Assembly: GCF_040412425.1 (NCBI RefSeq)
Contig: NC_089744.1
Span: forward strand, 28,672,501 to 28,736,500
Direction: 5' to 3'
Length of the DNA: 64,000 nt
Source: Macrobrachium rosenbergii
Taxonomy: Eukaryota; Arthropoda; Malacostraca; Decapoda; Palaemonidae
Shown here: piece after piece, positions 53,456 through 64,000 of the stretch
How positions within the stretch are numbered: the first letter of the stretch is position 1
Layout of the letters: each line of letters begins with the position of its first letter
Notes under the pieces: model-generated
What the model saw: only the letters and a program-made list of their open reading frames with translations
Databases searched by the model: none
What the model was told of the DNA's origin: nothing
Program-made: the position numbers and the translations under genes

Positions 53456-55045
53456 TATAGGTAACTAGCTGACCAACCCGGCTCTGCCTTGGGAAATCTC
53501 TGAATGGCAACAGATGAACTCTCTCTCTCTCTCTCTCTCTCATTGTTGCTAAGACAGTTGCTTCAGTTACATTGCCCAGCATTTTTGACATTTTATATTT
53601 CACTTCTCACCTCCCATTCCTATCAGGGCTGAACTTGGACTTAAAGGGCATTGGGATCGGGAGTTTCACTATTCATCTCAGCAACCTCAAAAACTGGATT
53701 AGACACTAATATTTGTAGTTTCAGTTATTTTTACATGTCACCACCTTTCCACCCCCCCCCCCGCTTCCTATCGGGACTGAACTTGCACTTGAAGGGCGGC
53801 AGGAGTGTCACTATTCTTCTCAGCGACCTCGAAAACTATGGATTAGACAGACACTAATATCAGTTGTTTTCGATTATTTTTATATGTCATCCCTTCGCAC
53901 CCCTTCTCACCCTCCTCTTGTTGGGGCTGAACTTGGACTTAAGCACATCGGGAGTGTCACTATTCTTCTCAGCGGCCTCGATTATTATGGATTAGACATT
54001 AATATCTGTTGTTTTCGGTTATTTTCACGTCACCCTCTTCCCCCCCTCCCCTTCCTATCAGGGCTGAACTTGGACTTGAAGGGCATCAGGAGTGTCACTG
54101 TTCATCTTAGCGACCTCAAAAACTTTGGATTAGACAGACACTTATATCAGTCGTTTTCGATTACTTTTACATGTCATCCCTTCCCACCCCTTCTCGCCCC
54201 CCTCCTGTTGGGGCTGAACTTGGACTTAAAGTGCATCAGGAGTGTCACTATTCTTCTCAGGGACCTTAAAAACTATGGATTAGACACTAATATCTGTCGT
54301 TTCGGTTATTTTTACATCACCGCCTTCCCACACCCTTCTCACCCCCCTTCCCATCAGGGCTGAACTTGAACTTGAAGGGCATCGGGAGTGTCACTATTCT
54401 TCTCAGGGACCTTGACAACTATGGCTTAGACACTAATATCTGTCATTTCAGTTATTTTTACATGTCACCACCTTCTCACCCCCAATTCCTATCAGGGCTG
54501 AACTTGGACTTGAAGGGCATCAGGAGTGTCACTATTAATCTCAGTGACCTCGAAAACTATGGATTAAACACTAATATCTGTCGTTTTTGGTTATTTTTAC
54601 ATGTCACCCCCTTCACATCAGGGCTGAACTTGACGTAAAGTGCATCAGGAGTGTCAGTGTTCTTCTCAGTGACCTCGAAAACTATGGATTAGACACTAAT
54701 ATCTGTCGTTTTGGTTATTTTTACATGTCACCCCCTTCCCACCCCACCTCCCTATCGGGGCTGAACTTGGACTTAAAGGGCATTGGGAGTGTCACTATTC
54801 ATCTCATTGACCTCGAAAACTATGGATTAGACACTAATATCTGTCATTTTCTGTAATTTATACATTTCACCCCCTTCCCACAACCCCTCTTTGGTGCCAG
54901 TGATGTCTTACCTGCACAGTGTTCTTTCCCAGATGGTAAGTCATATGTATACCAATTTGGTTGAAATTGCTCAATGCATTTCAGAGTGTATGTGGAACTT
55001 ACACACACACATACATACATACATCCATTTTTATATATATAGATA
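53456..55045 (+). mobile_element. Dispersed repeat with internal tandem units (about 1.6 kb)
   Basis: It opens TAACTAGCTGACCAACCCGG and ends with TTTGGTTGAAATTGCTCAAT, a CATACATA tract and TTTTTATATATATAGAT. I recall this pair of end motifs from abundant invertebrate dispersed repeats; the class is not established here. Between them lie a short (CT)n run (53518-53541) and nine ~140-bp tandem units. No transposase or reverse transcriptase is visible. Confidence 0.55.
53625..54880 (+). repeat. ~140-bp tandem repeat, about 9 units
   Basis: Each unit contains GGGCTGAACTTGGACTT, AGGAGTGTCACTATTCTTCT, GACCTCGAAAACTATGGATT, AGACACTAATATCTGTCGTT and a C-rich CACCCCCTTCCCACC stretch. Spacing is about 126-155 bp, with length variation mostly in the C-rich part. 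Frames over it are discontinuous. Confidence 0.85.
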
Positions 55046-56927
55046 GATATCAAGAATACCTGTGACAAGTTACATGTAACTGCTGGCATTTTTAAAACCA
55101 GTTTGTAAAAAACTGGTTTCATGAATGTCAGTAATCCAGAACCTAACGTCACTGGTGTAAATTATAGTATAATCTCAAAATGTAGAAGAAAATTTTTCAC
55201 TTGGCTTTCAGTAAAGACAGGGTTACTTATTATTCATCGCTGAATAGACTTTTTAACAATTGATCTCGACCTGCTTCGACGAAGTCATCACTTAACTGCT
55301 TTTGTGAATGACCACTTATGAATTTCTCGCAGTGCCTGTGTTGTATTGAGTGCTGTCATGGAAAAAATGCATTTCTGTTGAAGTTTCTTCCACGAAATTG
55401 GTTACAAATTGGGTACTAATTGTCCGTAATTGCTCTCAATCACTTCAGACTCTCGGAGCCTGCCTCTAATTATCAACAATTAAACATTTTTTTTATTCGA
55501 TCTCCCTCAGCAGCTATTTTGTGTAGGTTTTATGGGTGCGGGGAGAGCCTAAAACTGAATTTGATTTTGTTGATGAAATTTTTCGATTGTATTTTTGTCA
55601 GCGGATTTGACGAACACAAGTACATTTGAGCAAGTAACAAAACTTTAGGGCACTTTAAAAAAATCAGAATGCTAAAGAAAAACTAAGGTCAAGAGTAATA
55701 TATTGCTAAGAGAGTTAACACTTCCAAGGCAACTTGCCTTTCAAACAAACTTATACCCTTCTGGTAATTAAGTTTGTTGGCTGCGACACGCTGACGGTTG
55801 GCCATAGAAAATTGCCCCTTCAATCTCATTCTGATTTCCCTTGTTGCTTTTAATCCTCTTTTGAGCTCCATGACTGCAATAAGCCTCTTATTCCAGATAC
55901 TGACCCAAACTCGGGGATGATGCCTGGCCACCTGAATGACCCAAGGCACTGATCAAGATGTCCGCACCTCCTGTATGACTTGAGGCACAGATTGACCGAC
56001 CAGCCTTCTCCAAAAGAGAAAGTCGGATGCATTAACCGCCCAGCATTTGCCCAAAAAGAAAGTTGGATGTACCCAGAATGCATGTGGATGCCTGCCAGGC
56101 TCAAAAAGCCAGTGATCCTAGGAGATGATAAATAGCTTCCCATCGCAGGACATCGAGAGAGACAACAACACTGCCAAACAAGTCACATCTTTTGACTGCC
56201 CGCTCCTTCAGAGCTAACATCCCTCTGTGGCTGAATGACTCGGTCCTAGTATCATAAACCCAGTGCCAGTCCCCAATTCCCCCCCAACTTCCATTGGTAT
56301 GATTACAGGAGCCATCTCTTCAGAATTAAGGTACAGTACGGAATTGAGGTTGTCTAGTCACCTAGCTTTTTCCTCTCGTAAACATTTCCATTTCAAAGTG
56401 CAGCTATTACATAGACCTGACCTGTCATCTTAAACTCCTGTCACAAGTTTATTCAGTAGTGTTTTACGAAAGGAGGATTTCTGTCACCCTCAGCACTAGC
56501 CTCTTATCCTCGATATTGCCGTTAATTTATCAAGTGATCATATGCCTTCCTCTATTGCGGAAAGGAATGCTTGCTGCTGTGGACCCCTCTGCCATGACTG
56601 TATGCTTGTTGGTTGCGCCGATGAAATTCCAATTGCAACCTTATGAACAGTGCCATTGAAGTGTAATCCCTGGAACACAGTTAACGTCTATTATTCGTTT
56701 TATGTGCTGCAGCAGGACCCTCAGTGGCCTGCCTTATCCCTCCTTACCTTCTGATTTTGTATTGTAAATACATGTAATTTAATTATCCTGTGAGTTTCTC
56801 TCCAGAATCCCTCTAAAGTAGGCCCTTCAGCCCCTGTTCCTTCTCATTTTATTTTACTCTTGTAGGTGATACAGTCAGATCACCAACATCCTTGTAGTAA
56901 GTTTTCTTTCCCCACCTTCAAGCTCAA

Positions 56928-56929
<2 letters not shown>
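55046..56929. other. Non-genic, with a ~40-bp imperfect duplication
   Basis: Near 55990-56070 two adjacent segments share ACCGNCCAGC and AAAGAAAGT(C/T)GGATG. The minus-strand frames at 55689-56143 have no recognisable domain. Possibly part of an unidentified retroelement, but not supportable. Confidence 0.35.
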
Positions 56930-57001
<72 letters not shown>

Positions 57002-57013
57002 GTGTGTGTGTGT
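56930..57013. repeat. (TA)n-(TG)n microsatellite, left flank of foldback element
   Basis: TA run (56930-56995) then a short TG run to 57013. Confidence 0.95.
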
Positions 57014-57017
57014 AAAA

Positions 57018-57312
57018 CCAGGCATTTTGTGAACCGCCTGAAATTTCAGGCAGATAGCGAAATGCACTTAGAGACATTTGATCCCCCCAGGGGCTAGTAC
57101 TAAACACAGTGAAATACATTTGACCCCCCCAAGGCCTAGTACTAAACACGGCGAAACAGTGGCTCACCTACACTGTTTCACTGTGTTTAGTACTAGTCCT
57201 TCGGGGGTCAAATATATTTTGCTGTGTATAGTACTAGCCCCTGGGGGATCAAATGTCCCTAGATGGATTTTGCTACCTGCCTGAAATTTGAGGCAGTTTG
57301 TGAAATGCCTGG
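57018..57312. mobile_element. Foldback (palindromic) element, copy 2 (295 bp)
   Basis: The left end CCAGGCATTTTGTGAACCGC and the reverse complement of the right end (CCAGGCATTTCACAAACTGC) match. The match continues to a central ACAGTG/CACTGT hairpin, roughly 85 percent identical by eye. Each arm holds two copies of a CATTTGA-C-run-CTAGTACTAAACA module. The core aligns with copy 1 (41825-42113), but the outer ends differ. A 16-bp palindrome GCCTGAAATTTCAGGC occupies the place of GACTGAAATTTCAGTC in copy 1. (TA)n-rich sequence flanks both sides. Confidence 0.8.
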
Positions 57313-57329
57313 CTCCACTCTGTGCCTAT

Positions 57330-57390
57330 AACATTATATATATACATACATACATATATATATACATGTGTGTATGCATGTATGTATGTA

Positions 57391-57455
<65 letters not shown>

Positions 57456-57640
57456 GGGAAAAAGCACGTTAAACGAAGAAGAAGAAGATGTAATGTATGT
57501 ATATATGTGTGTATATATAAATTTATATGTATATGTGTGTATATATGTATATATGTGTATGTGTATATATATATGTATATGTAAATATATACATATATAT
57601 GTATATATATTATATGCAGATGCATAAATATTTGTATATG

Positions 57641-57716
<76 letters not shown>
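57330..57716. repeat. (TA)n / (TGTA)n microsatellite cluster
   Basis: Degenerate TA/CATA (57330-57395), TA run (57395-57452), a short (GAA)n (57476-57488), TA/TG mixture (57500-57638) and a TA run (57639-57716). Confidence 0.9.
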
Positions 57717-57717
<1 letters not shown>

Positions 57718-58945
57718 TGCCAGAAAAGATATTACAGTGGATGTATGTGTTTACTTAGGTTACTTAAGTAAGACTGGAACCAATAAACCTGCTTTGAGGA
57801 AACGTTAAGCATTGAAAACTGTGATATTAGGCTCATGCCCTCTGCTTTAATATTTCTGGTAAAAATGAAACTATTATTTTGGGCTACGATTGTCAGATTA
57901 GTTGACAGTAGAAATGAATAAAATTGCCGTTGGTCTGTCAGAACTTTTCCAATTGTGACCAGCATCAAAAAAAAAAAAAAAATTCAATTTTAGTTCGAGT
58001 AATGCATTGTGAAATAACTGTAAACTTTAATGGATTTCAAGAGAGTGGTAAATTCATAGAGTATAGAGAGAGAGAGTATCCAACGAATTTTAGAAAGCCT
58101 TGCTTAACATATATGAAATTCTTCCCCCAAAACTGGACTTTGACCATTGAGCTAATGTTTCAAAGTTTTCAGCTGCAGCTCAGTAACGTAGAATATTCTT
58201 TATATAATATCAGATTTTTGTCTCCGTCTTTTAATTGTGTGCTTCTTCTCATAAATACTGATGCCAGTAATATCTTAGGCGAAATGGGTCTAATAAGATT
58301 ATATGATTAATAACGCAAATGTTGGATGTGCTTCCAAAATGGTCGCATCTTCAGAGCTACTGTGAAAAGGGCTAAATTGTAGAAGAGGTTCCTTTCCATG
58401 GAGGTTGTCTCGACTTCCAACGGAAGAGGGACTGTAGCATATTGAAAGGTCCTAAGAGTGACAACGAACGTTAATTTTGATTAGTTGTTTAGAGATAATC
58501 GAGTAGGGACTCCTTCATATTGGAAGATAACAAGAGTAACACACAAAGTTGACTTTAGTTCATTGATTTGAGATAATCTAGACGAAATCATAAGTGATAT
58601 GGGGGTGATAAATGGCAGTTCTAGTGATGCACTTAAAGGTTCTTGCCAATTTATCTTACCTCGAAAAGAAGTTAGCAGTAACTCTTGGCTGATGCCTCAT
58701 GCTTTGGAGACGTGTTGTTTTAGCCAAATATGGGATTAAGGGATTGAAATTTGATTATTAAAGGCACGTGTTTTTAAGAAATAAGACAGTTGACCCATAA
58801 ACAAAGAAAAGCAGAACAGGCAGAGTTTTTGCTTAGAGTGAAACATCGAATTATATCAATTACATAGATAATTGGCAGCAGTAAATTAAAATAACCTAAT
58901 CAATCATAAGAATTGGATGATATTTCAGTATCATAAAGATCATAA

Positions 58946-58947
<2 letters not shown>
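57717..58947. other. Non-genic, no feature recognised
   Basis: About 1.2 kb. The frame at 57924-58310 has no recognisable domain. Confidence 0.4.

Positions 58948-59018
<71 letters not shown>
58948..59018. repeat. (CT)n microsatellite
   Basis: Pure CT run of about 70 bp. Confidence 0.95.
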
Positions 59019-59020
<2 letters not shown>

Positions 59021-59470
59021 GGAGCAAGAAATTAGTCCTGTGGTAAAGAAATTAAAAATTGTTTTATTATCAGCCTTTCAGCAGTAATTTCACGATTTGA
59101 CTTTTTTTAAGAGCTAATAATCCTTCAGCCTGAAAAATTAGATTCGATCCTACCGAATTGCAAAAGCCTGAACCTATGAACTAGCGAGACCGCAGCGCTA
59201 GATTTCTAACTAAAATTTGCGCACGCAACGCAAGGTAAATTAAAGTTCAGGATGCCGCTGCGCATTTGCATTTGCTTGAAGCGATTTATGACGCATTTCT
59301 GCAAGCAGTGTAATGACTTCTGTAAGCAATGAAGGCTCCAAACGCTAAAGCGCTTCCAAGTGTGTAATTCATGTCGAAAATTTAGTGGAATAACTGCACT
59401 GTTGGATTTGTGAGGTGAAGTAACGAATATGTTGTATCAGTTCAGTTAGATTTAATTTAAACGGATTAAT

Positions 59471-59471
<1 letters not shown>
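59019..59471. other. Non-genic, no feature recognised
   Basis: No supported feature. Confidence 0.4.

Positions 59472-59538
<67 letters not shown>
59472..59538. repeat. (CT)n microsatellite
   Basis: Pure CT run of about 67 bp. Confidence 0.95.
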
Positions 59539-59541
<3 letters not shown>

Positions 59542-59884
59542 AATTCCACCTTGATAGGTATTTTCTTTGACCCCTAATTCATATTTGACATTTCGTCTCA
59601 CCTTGATATGAACGCATATTTTGTGCTAAATTTTTTTTGCTTCAGGCAACATAAATTGCAAATCCTGATATTTATAAATAAAGAGAGAACACAGAAAATA
59701 TCATAGTGCAGAAAAGAGTTTGTAGGTTGTCACTGAGGCTGTGACAGGAATGGAAATCAAGTTCGAATTTCAATCCTGATGTTTTGACCTTCACAAAAAA
59801 ACACGAAACCATTTTCGGTTATGTTATTTGCTAAAAACAACTTATTGCAGGAATATTCGCAGGATAGTGCAGTGTATCACTTAT
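59539..59884. other. Non-genic, no feature recognised
   Basis: No supported feature. Confidence 0.4.
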
Positions 59885-60045
<161 letters not shown>

Positions 60046-60047
60046 CA

Positions 60048-60810
60048 TAATGAGGGTAAGTCAAAAGTTCCAGGAAAAATTTATATATATGATAAATGAA
60101 TTTTATTTAAGGAAATTCAAACATCATTTTTCTATTCATATCTACCATCTAACTCTGATACACTTTTCAAGGCGACTGTTTCCACCTCTGCAACCCTTCT
60201 TTGTAGAAATTTGGGGCCTTTCTATTAAACCATGTTGAAACTGCATGTTTAGCCGTGATTTATATACAAGCATCCAAAGATTCAAACCGGACTCCTCTTA
60301 AGTGTTCCTTGAGTTTTGGGAACAGGAAAAAATCTGAAGGAGCAAGATCAGGACTATAAGGAGGATGTGAGGAAGAGTTTCCCACCTAAATTTCCGTAGG
60401 ACTTCTCTTGCAAACCCTTGATGAATGTGCTGGAGCGTTATCATGATGGAACAAAAATTCTGCGGTGCAACTTTCCTCGACGTTTTTAGCCAATGCAGTC
60501 TTCAGATAAATTTTTGCAAAACACCTTTGTAGTAGTTCCCGGTGATTGTTTTTGTCCTTCAAGGAAATCAATCAAAATCACTCCTTTGGAGTCCCAAAAC
60601 ACTATTGCCATAACCTTCTGGGCAGATCTCGCCACTTTGAACTTCACTGGTGCAGCTGAACCTCTGGTAACCATTGCTTTGATTGAATTTTACTTTCTGG
60701 GTCATATTGATGGATCCAAGTTTCATCTCCAGTAACAATCCGGTCGAAAAAAGACTTCTGATTCATTTAATTCAATCTTCGTTAAAACTGACAAGAGAAA
60801 GTTCGATAGC
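60048..60810 (-). mobile_element. mariner-type DNA transposon relic, truncated
   Basis: The minus-strand transposase fragments run from about 60810 to 60140 in the correct order. The 3' end of the element is near 60048, where AATGAGGGTAAGTCAAAAGT resembles a mariner terminal repeat. The N-terminal helix-turn-helix half and the other terminal repeat are missing. At about 60810 the sequence switches to a SINE-type tail. It abuts (TA)n on its right-hand protein end. The element is dead. Confidence 0.8.
60140..60810 (-). pseudogene. mariner transposase, frameshifted C-terminal half
   Basis: mariner transposases cut and paste the element using a D,D34D catalytic triad. Visible blocks: FFDRIVTGDETWIHQYDPES (first Asp), KVMAIVFWDSKGVILIDFLE, FHHDNAPAHSS (second Asp, about 60445-60437), and PPYSPDLAPSDFFLFPKLKE (third Asp). 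The distance between the last two Asp residues is 35-36 codons when the stop and frame slip are ignored, consistent with the D34D spacing. Frameshifts lie near 60667 and around 60390, with further stops downstream. All three catalytic positions can be seen, but not in one frame. Confidence 0.85.
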
Positions 60811-61989
60811 GACATTTGTAGCTTTGATTGTATATAAATCAGTTGGTCATTTGCGCAACGCTTTAGGGACACGACGGGTAAAAGCCAACGCAAAAGACTT
60901 ATGCTTGATGGCTCAATGGTTTACGCCAACTGAGTCAAACCAATTCATTTATCACTTTATAAATTTAAAATTGAAAATGCGGAACCTATGGGAGATTGTA
61001 GTTTGATTAGCTAAATCATGATCGATAGTAACAAGATCGTGTTCCAAACGATCTTCATGTCATAGATTCTGGGTCAAAGCCACAATTCTTTCATTTTTTA
61101 AAAAGCAGTCGATGGCAAAAGTCTATACCTCTCTTGATGGCTCAATGGTTTACGTCAACTGGAGTTGAATAGGGTCCTCCTGATTCATTTATCCTTAAAT
61201 CGACAATTTTATCCAATCATAAACAATTGATTTAGATGGAGAAGAATGATCCATAAACTTGTTGTCAAAGCTTCAATAATTTTTCCTGGTTTCCAATCTT
61301 GATGGCTCAATGGTTGGTCAGGAACTTGATGTTAGCTCTCTGGTCTCAAAATTCATTTTTTATTTTCCATGGGTTCTGAGAAGTTACAAGACATTTTTCT
61401 GAAGCAGATGTTAACATAACGGTAGCAAGAGGATGACTGAGGTCCAAAACAATGAAGTCATGGCGGAGGTGGGTCATGGATCGACGGGTAAAAGCAGTCA
61501 TCTCGGCAAAGATAATTGTTTGATGGCTCAATGGTTTATTTGAGTTGAATTTCATTCCTGTGTAAATACATCATTTAACTTATATAAATTTTTCAACGGA
61601 GAAGCGTGAATTTCTGATATTAAGCGACATTTGTAGCTTCATGATTGTATATAAATCACGGTGTGATCAAAATTTCATAACAAGATGTTCCAAACGTACC
61701 AATGAACTGTCATGGCGGAGGTGGGTCATTGTCGATAGTACACTTTCCCCGCTCACGACGGGTAAAAGCATACGACATCTCGCAAAAGACTTATACCTCT
61801 CTTGATGGCTCAATGGTTTACGCCAACTGGAGTCGCTGAATAGGCTTTCGTCGCTGGTTCGTGTCCCCACGATTCCATCATTTATCACTTATATAAATTC
61901 CCTTACAATTCTCCAACGGAGATGTGAGGTATGAATTTCGATATTGACATTTGTAGCTTCATGATTGTATATAAATCACGGTGTGATCA
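60811..61989 (+). repeat. Mosaic tandem array of SINE-like units
   Basis: The A-box-bearing motif TGATGGCTCAATGG recurs at about 60907, 61136, 61301, 61522 and 61804 (spacings 229, 165, 221 and 282 bp). The tail motif GACATTTGTAGCTT...TGTATATAAATCA recurs at 60811, 61625 and 61945. The last unit is the most complete: GACGGGTAAAAGC, CCTCTCTTGATGGCTCAATG, a B-box-like GGTTCGTGTCCC, CATTTATCACTTATATAAAT, and the tail ending AAATCACGGTGTGATCAAAA. Earlier units are progressively scrambled. It belongs to the same SINE family as 37091-37516. Confidence 0.65.
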
Positions 61990-61992
61990 AAA

Positions 61993-62015
61993 TTTATATA
62001 TATATATATATATAT
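61993..62015. repeat. Short (TA)n tract
   Basis: TA run between the SINE tail and the candidate LTR. Confidence 0.9.
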
Positions 62016-62972
62016 TGTCATGGATATTCTGCTCTCGTTTCTCTGGCCCCTTCACACAGGGGTAAGAATTCCATATCTTGAAGGGGGTGACCTTCAGACA
62101 GTGATATGAGGAGTTTTGTGGTAGTGACAGCAGTGTCTGGAGAGGAAGGGTCAGATCAGGTAGCTTTAGATTAGTCACAAGGGTTAATAGACATGTTAAG
62201 TGTCCCTTTAGATACCCTTACCCCAAGAACTATGTTCCTGTAATCCTGTCTGCTGGTTTTAATTGCTTCTTTCAGGCATGCGACATTCCTGGCTTGCCCA
62301 TTTCCAGGCCTGAGGGCATCCAAGCGATCCCAACTCCAGAGACGCTGGCCAAAGTCAGTCTCGGCAAAGAGCTCATACAAGCCACACACGGTCGTCTCCT
62401 ACGCCCGAAAATCTCCGGCTGTAGTCTTTATTCCTGGCATAGCTCCATGCTAATTTGTTAACAGAGTGCATATTGGATCAAGTTCATTCTGTGAGGTGCA
62501 CACTACAATATTGAATGCTGGTAAGTCCTGAAGTAACAATTAAATGCCAGTTTCTTTTCCCCTCACCCGATTCTCTCAACCTCCATTTCAAGACTTCATC
62601 TACCAATAGAAAACCTCTTATGAACGTTGCCTTGCAAGATTTCAACTTCCGCCTTGCTACCAGCAAGACAACTTCTGAACTGATAGTCATAGCAACTAGA
62701 GAAACTCGAGCCAAGGCTCTGTAATGCATTATCATGGTAAAATTGTATTGCATCATGAAAGCCAATTAACTGTAAAGTTGTTATCAGATACTTGTTGCGC
62801 TCTTTTGCTGGGGTTGCATTCCAGCCAGTTTTTGCTATCTTGTTGGTTAACTGTAAATGCTGTTGTACATTAAGTGTTGTACTTATTTTGCTGAATTGCA
62901 GGCCAGCCAAGATTCAATCTACTTGCTTGAATTGTGTGGAATAAAGTAACTTATGTTAATTCGTGGGCTTTC
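62016..62972 (+). repeat. Candidate LTR (about 957 bp)
   Basis: It starts TGTCATGG directly after a (TA)n tract. AATAAA lies at 62940-62945, and TGGCGACC, a primer-binding-like site, begins at 62973. These are the ordered parts of an LTR right end plus internal start. The LTR end reads GGGCTTTC rather than a terminal CA, and no second LTR or polyprotein follows, so the boundaries are tentative. Frames within it (for example 62484-62910) show no domain. Confidence 0.4.
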
Positions 62973-62982
62973 TGGCGACCTT
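62973..62982 (+). promoter_or_regulatory. Primer-binding-like site TGGCGACCTT
   Basis: It begins TGG, as tRNA-complementary primer sites do, and lies 33 bp after the start of an AATAAA. The same 10 bases follow an AATAAA at the same distance at 14698-14707. Confidence 0.4.
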
Positions 62983-63130
62983 CCTTTTTGTGTTAAATGT
63001 GATTAGAAGGTAAGTTTTTATCTTTTATCACAGTTTGCATACATATTTGGCTCTGGGTATGGGGTCCATAAGGCAACTCTCAATCAATATTCATTTTAAT
63101 CGTCCAGACCCGCCCAAATATGTATGTGTG

Positions 63131-63134
<4 letters not shown>

Positions 63135-63183
<49 letters not shown>
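63135..63183. repeat. (TA)n microsatellite
   Basis: TA run preceded by a short (TGTA) mixture. Confidence 0.95.
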
Positions 63184-63186
<3 letters not shown>

Positions 63187-63282
63187 TAAGGGCAGTCCCA
63201 CATCCATAAAAAAAGTGGAATATATATATAACATTTCTTTTTTTCAGTGAGTTTGTGAAAAACTGGATGAAAATAATGAAAA

Positions 63283-63283
<1 letters not shown>
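63184..63283. other. Short spacer between (TA)n arrays
   Basis: About 100 bp without a recognisable feature. Confidence 0.4.

Positions 63284-63367
<84 letters not shown>
63284..63367. repeat. (TA)n microsatellite
   Basis: TA run with one CATATA interruption at the left. Confidence 0.95.
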
Positions 63368-63368
<1 letters not shown>

Positions 63369-63589
63369 GATTTTTCTCGGTTGAAATTCACAGCTTTATG
63401 CATTTATACCTCAGGTATATGTGTATTGATATGCGGGAAAAAATTTTTTCTGGATATTGGCATTCTCCAGAGGCAAGTGTCAAAAGAAAAACAAGACAAA
63501 ATGTCTATTTTTTAGTGGTTGTTATCAGAATTTTAATGAAAAATTAAACATCATTTTTGTGCTCGTACAGTTTGACTCTGTTTGTATTT

Positions 63590-63590
63590 A

Positions 63591-63660
<70 letters not shown>

Positions 63661-63675
63661 ATATATATGTATATG

Positions 63676-63755
<80 letters not shown>
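63590..63755. repeat. (TA)n microsatellite with (TATG) interruptions
   Basis: Two TA runs separated by a TATATGTATATG mixture at about 63653-63692. Confidence 0.95.
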
Positions 63756-63758
<3 letters not shown>

Positions 63759-63866
63759 GCCATCACAAGGATCACGTGATTAAATGTACTGCAATGATAA
63801 GGGAAATGTAAAGTAATAGGATGAGGGGATTAAAGTAAAAAAAGGAGAATTATAAGAATAATAGAA

Positions 63867-63890
63867 TATATATGTATATATATACTGTAT

Positions 63891-63950
<60 letters not shown>
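63867..63950. repeat. (TA)n microsatellite
   Basis: TA run preceded by TATGTATATATATACTGTATA. The remaining 50 bp to the window edge show no feature. Confidence 0.9.
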
Positions 63951-63954
<4 letters not shown>

Positions 63955-64000
63955 TATGTTTTAATCTAGAGGAAGTAACTTACCACAAGGGATGACGCTG

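Overview
The window looks like intergenic DNA from an animal genome dominated by simple repeats and decayed transposable elements. I could not support any intact host protein-coding gene, rRNA or tRNA gene. The best guess at the source is a decapod crustacean (shrimp, prawn, crayfish or crab). The reasons are the extreme density of (TA)n, (CT)n and (CA)n tracts, a dispersed repeat at 45.8-46.1 kb that I recall from decapod sequences, and several arthropod-style repeat relics. This assignment rests on memory and pattern, not on a search.

Layout. 1-4.9 kb: microsatellites in otherwise unremarkable DNA. 4.94-9.01 kb: a 4.1-kb minisatellite of about 120 units of 33 bp. 9.4-11.1 kb: (CT)n/(TA)n, a 74-bp hairpin, and a 1.22-kb element with 137-bp terminal inverted repeats. 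11.75-12.54 kb: a giant compound (TA)n array. 15.7-21.5 kb: relic of a minus-strand LTR retrotransposon with one LTR, a candidate primer-binding site, a SCAN-like gag remnant, a retropepsin remnant and a zinc knuckle; no reverse transcriptase was seen. 21.6-23.0 kb: 5'-truncated minus-strand non-LTR retrotransposon (LINE). 25.65-35.35 kb: an 8.6-kb minisatellite with a 24-bp unit, split by a 1,116-bp insertion with solo-LTR features and a 4-bp target duplication.

36.4-37.7 kb: (TA)n arrays enclosing an inverted pair of tRNA-derived SINEs. 40.5-41.1 kb: a third minisatellite, also 33 bp. 41.7-42.2 and 56.9-57.4 kb: two related palindromic (foldback) elements embedded in (TA)n/(TG)n arrays. 51.6-52.7 kb: a solo LTR of the same family as the 20.4-21.5 kb LTR, lying inside a (TA)n array. 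53.5-55.0 kb: a dispersed repeat with nine internal ~140-bp units. 60.0-62.0 kb: a mariner relic joined to a mosaic array of SINE-like units. 62.0-63.0 kb: a candidate LTR followed by a TGGCGACC primer-binding-like site. 63.1-64 kb: more (TA)n arrays.

The main theme is structural. Palindromic units and transposon edges repeatedly coincide with (TA)n arrays, and the large minisatellites have units divisible by three that stay open over long stretches on both strands. The two related foldback elements, which differ by a paired change that keeps a palindrome intact, are my best candidate for something undescribed.
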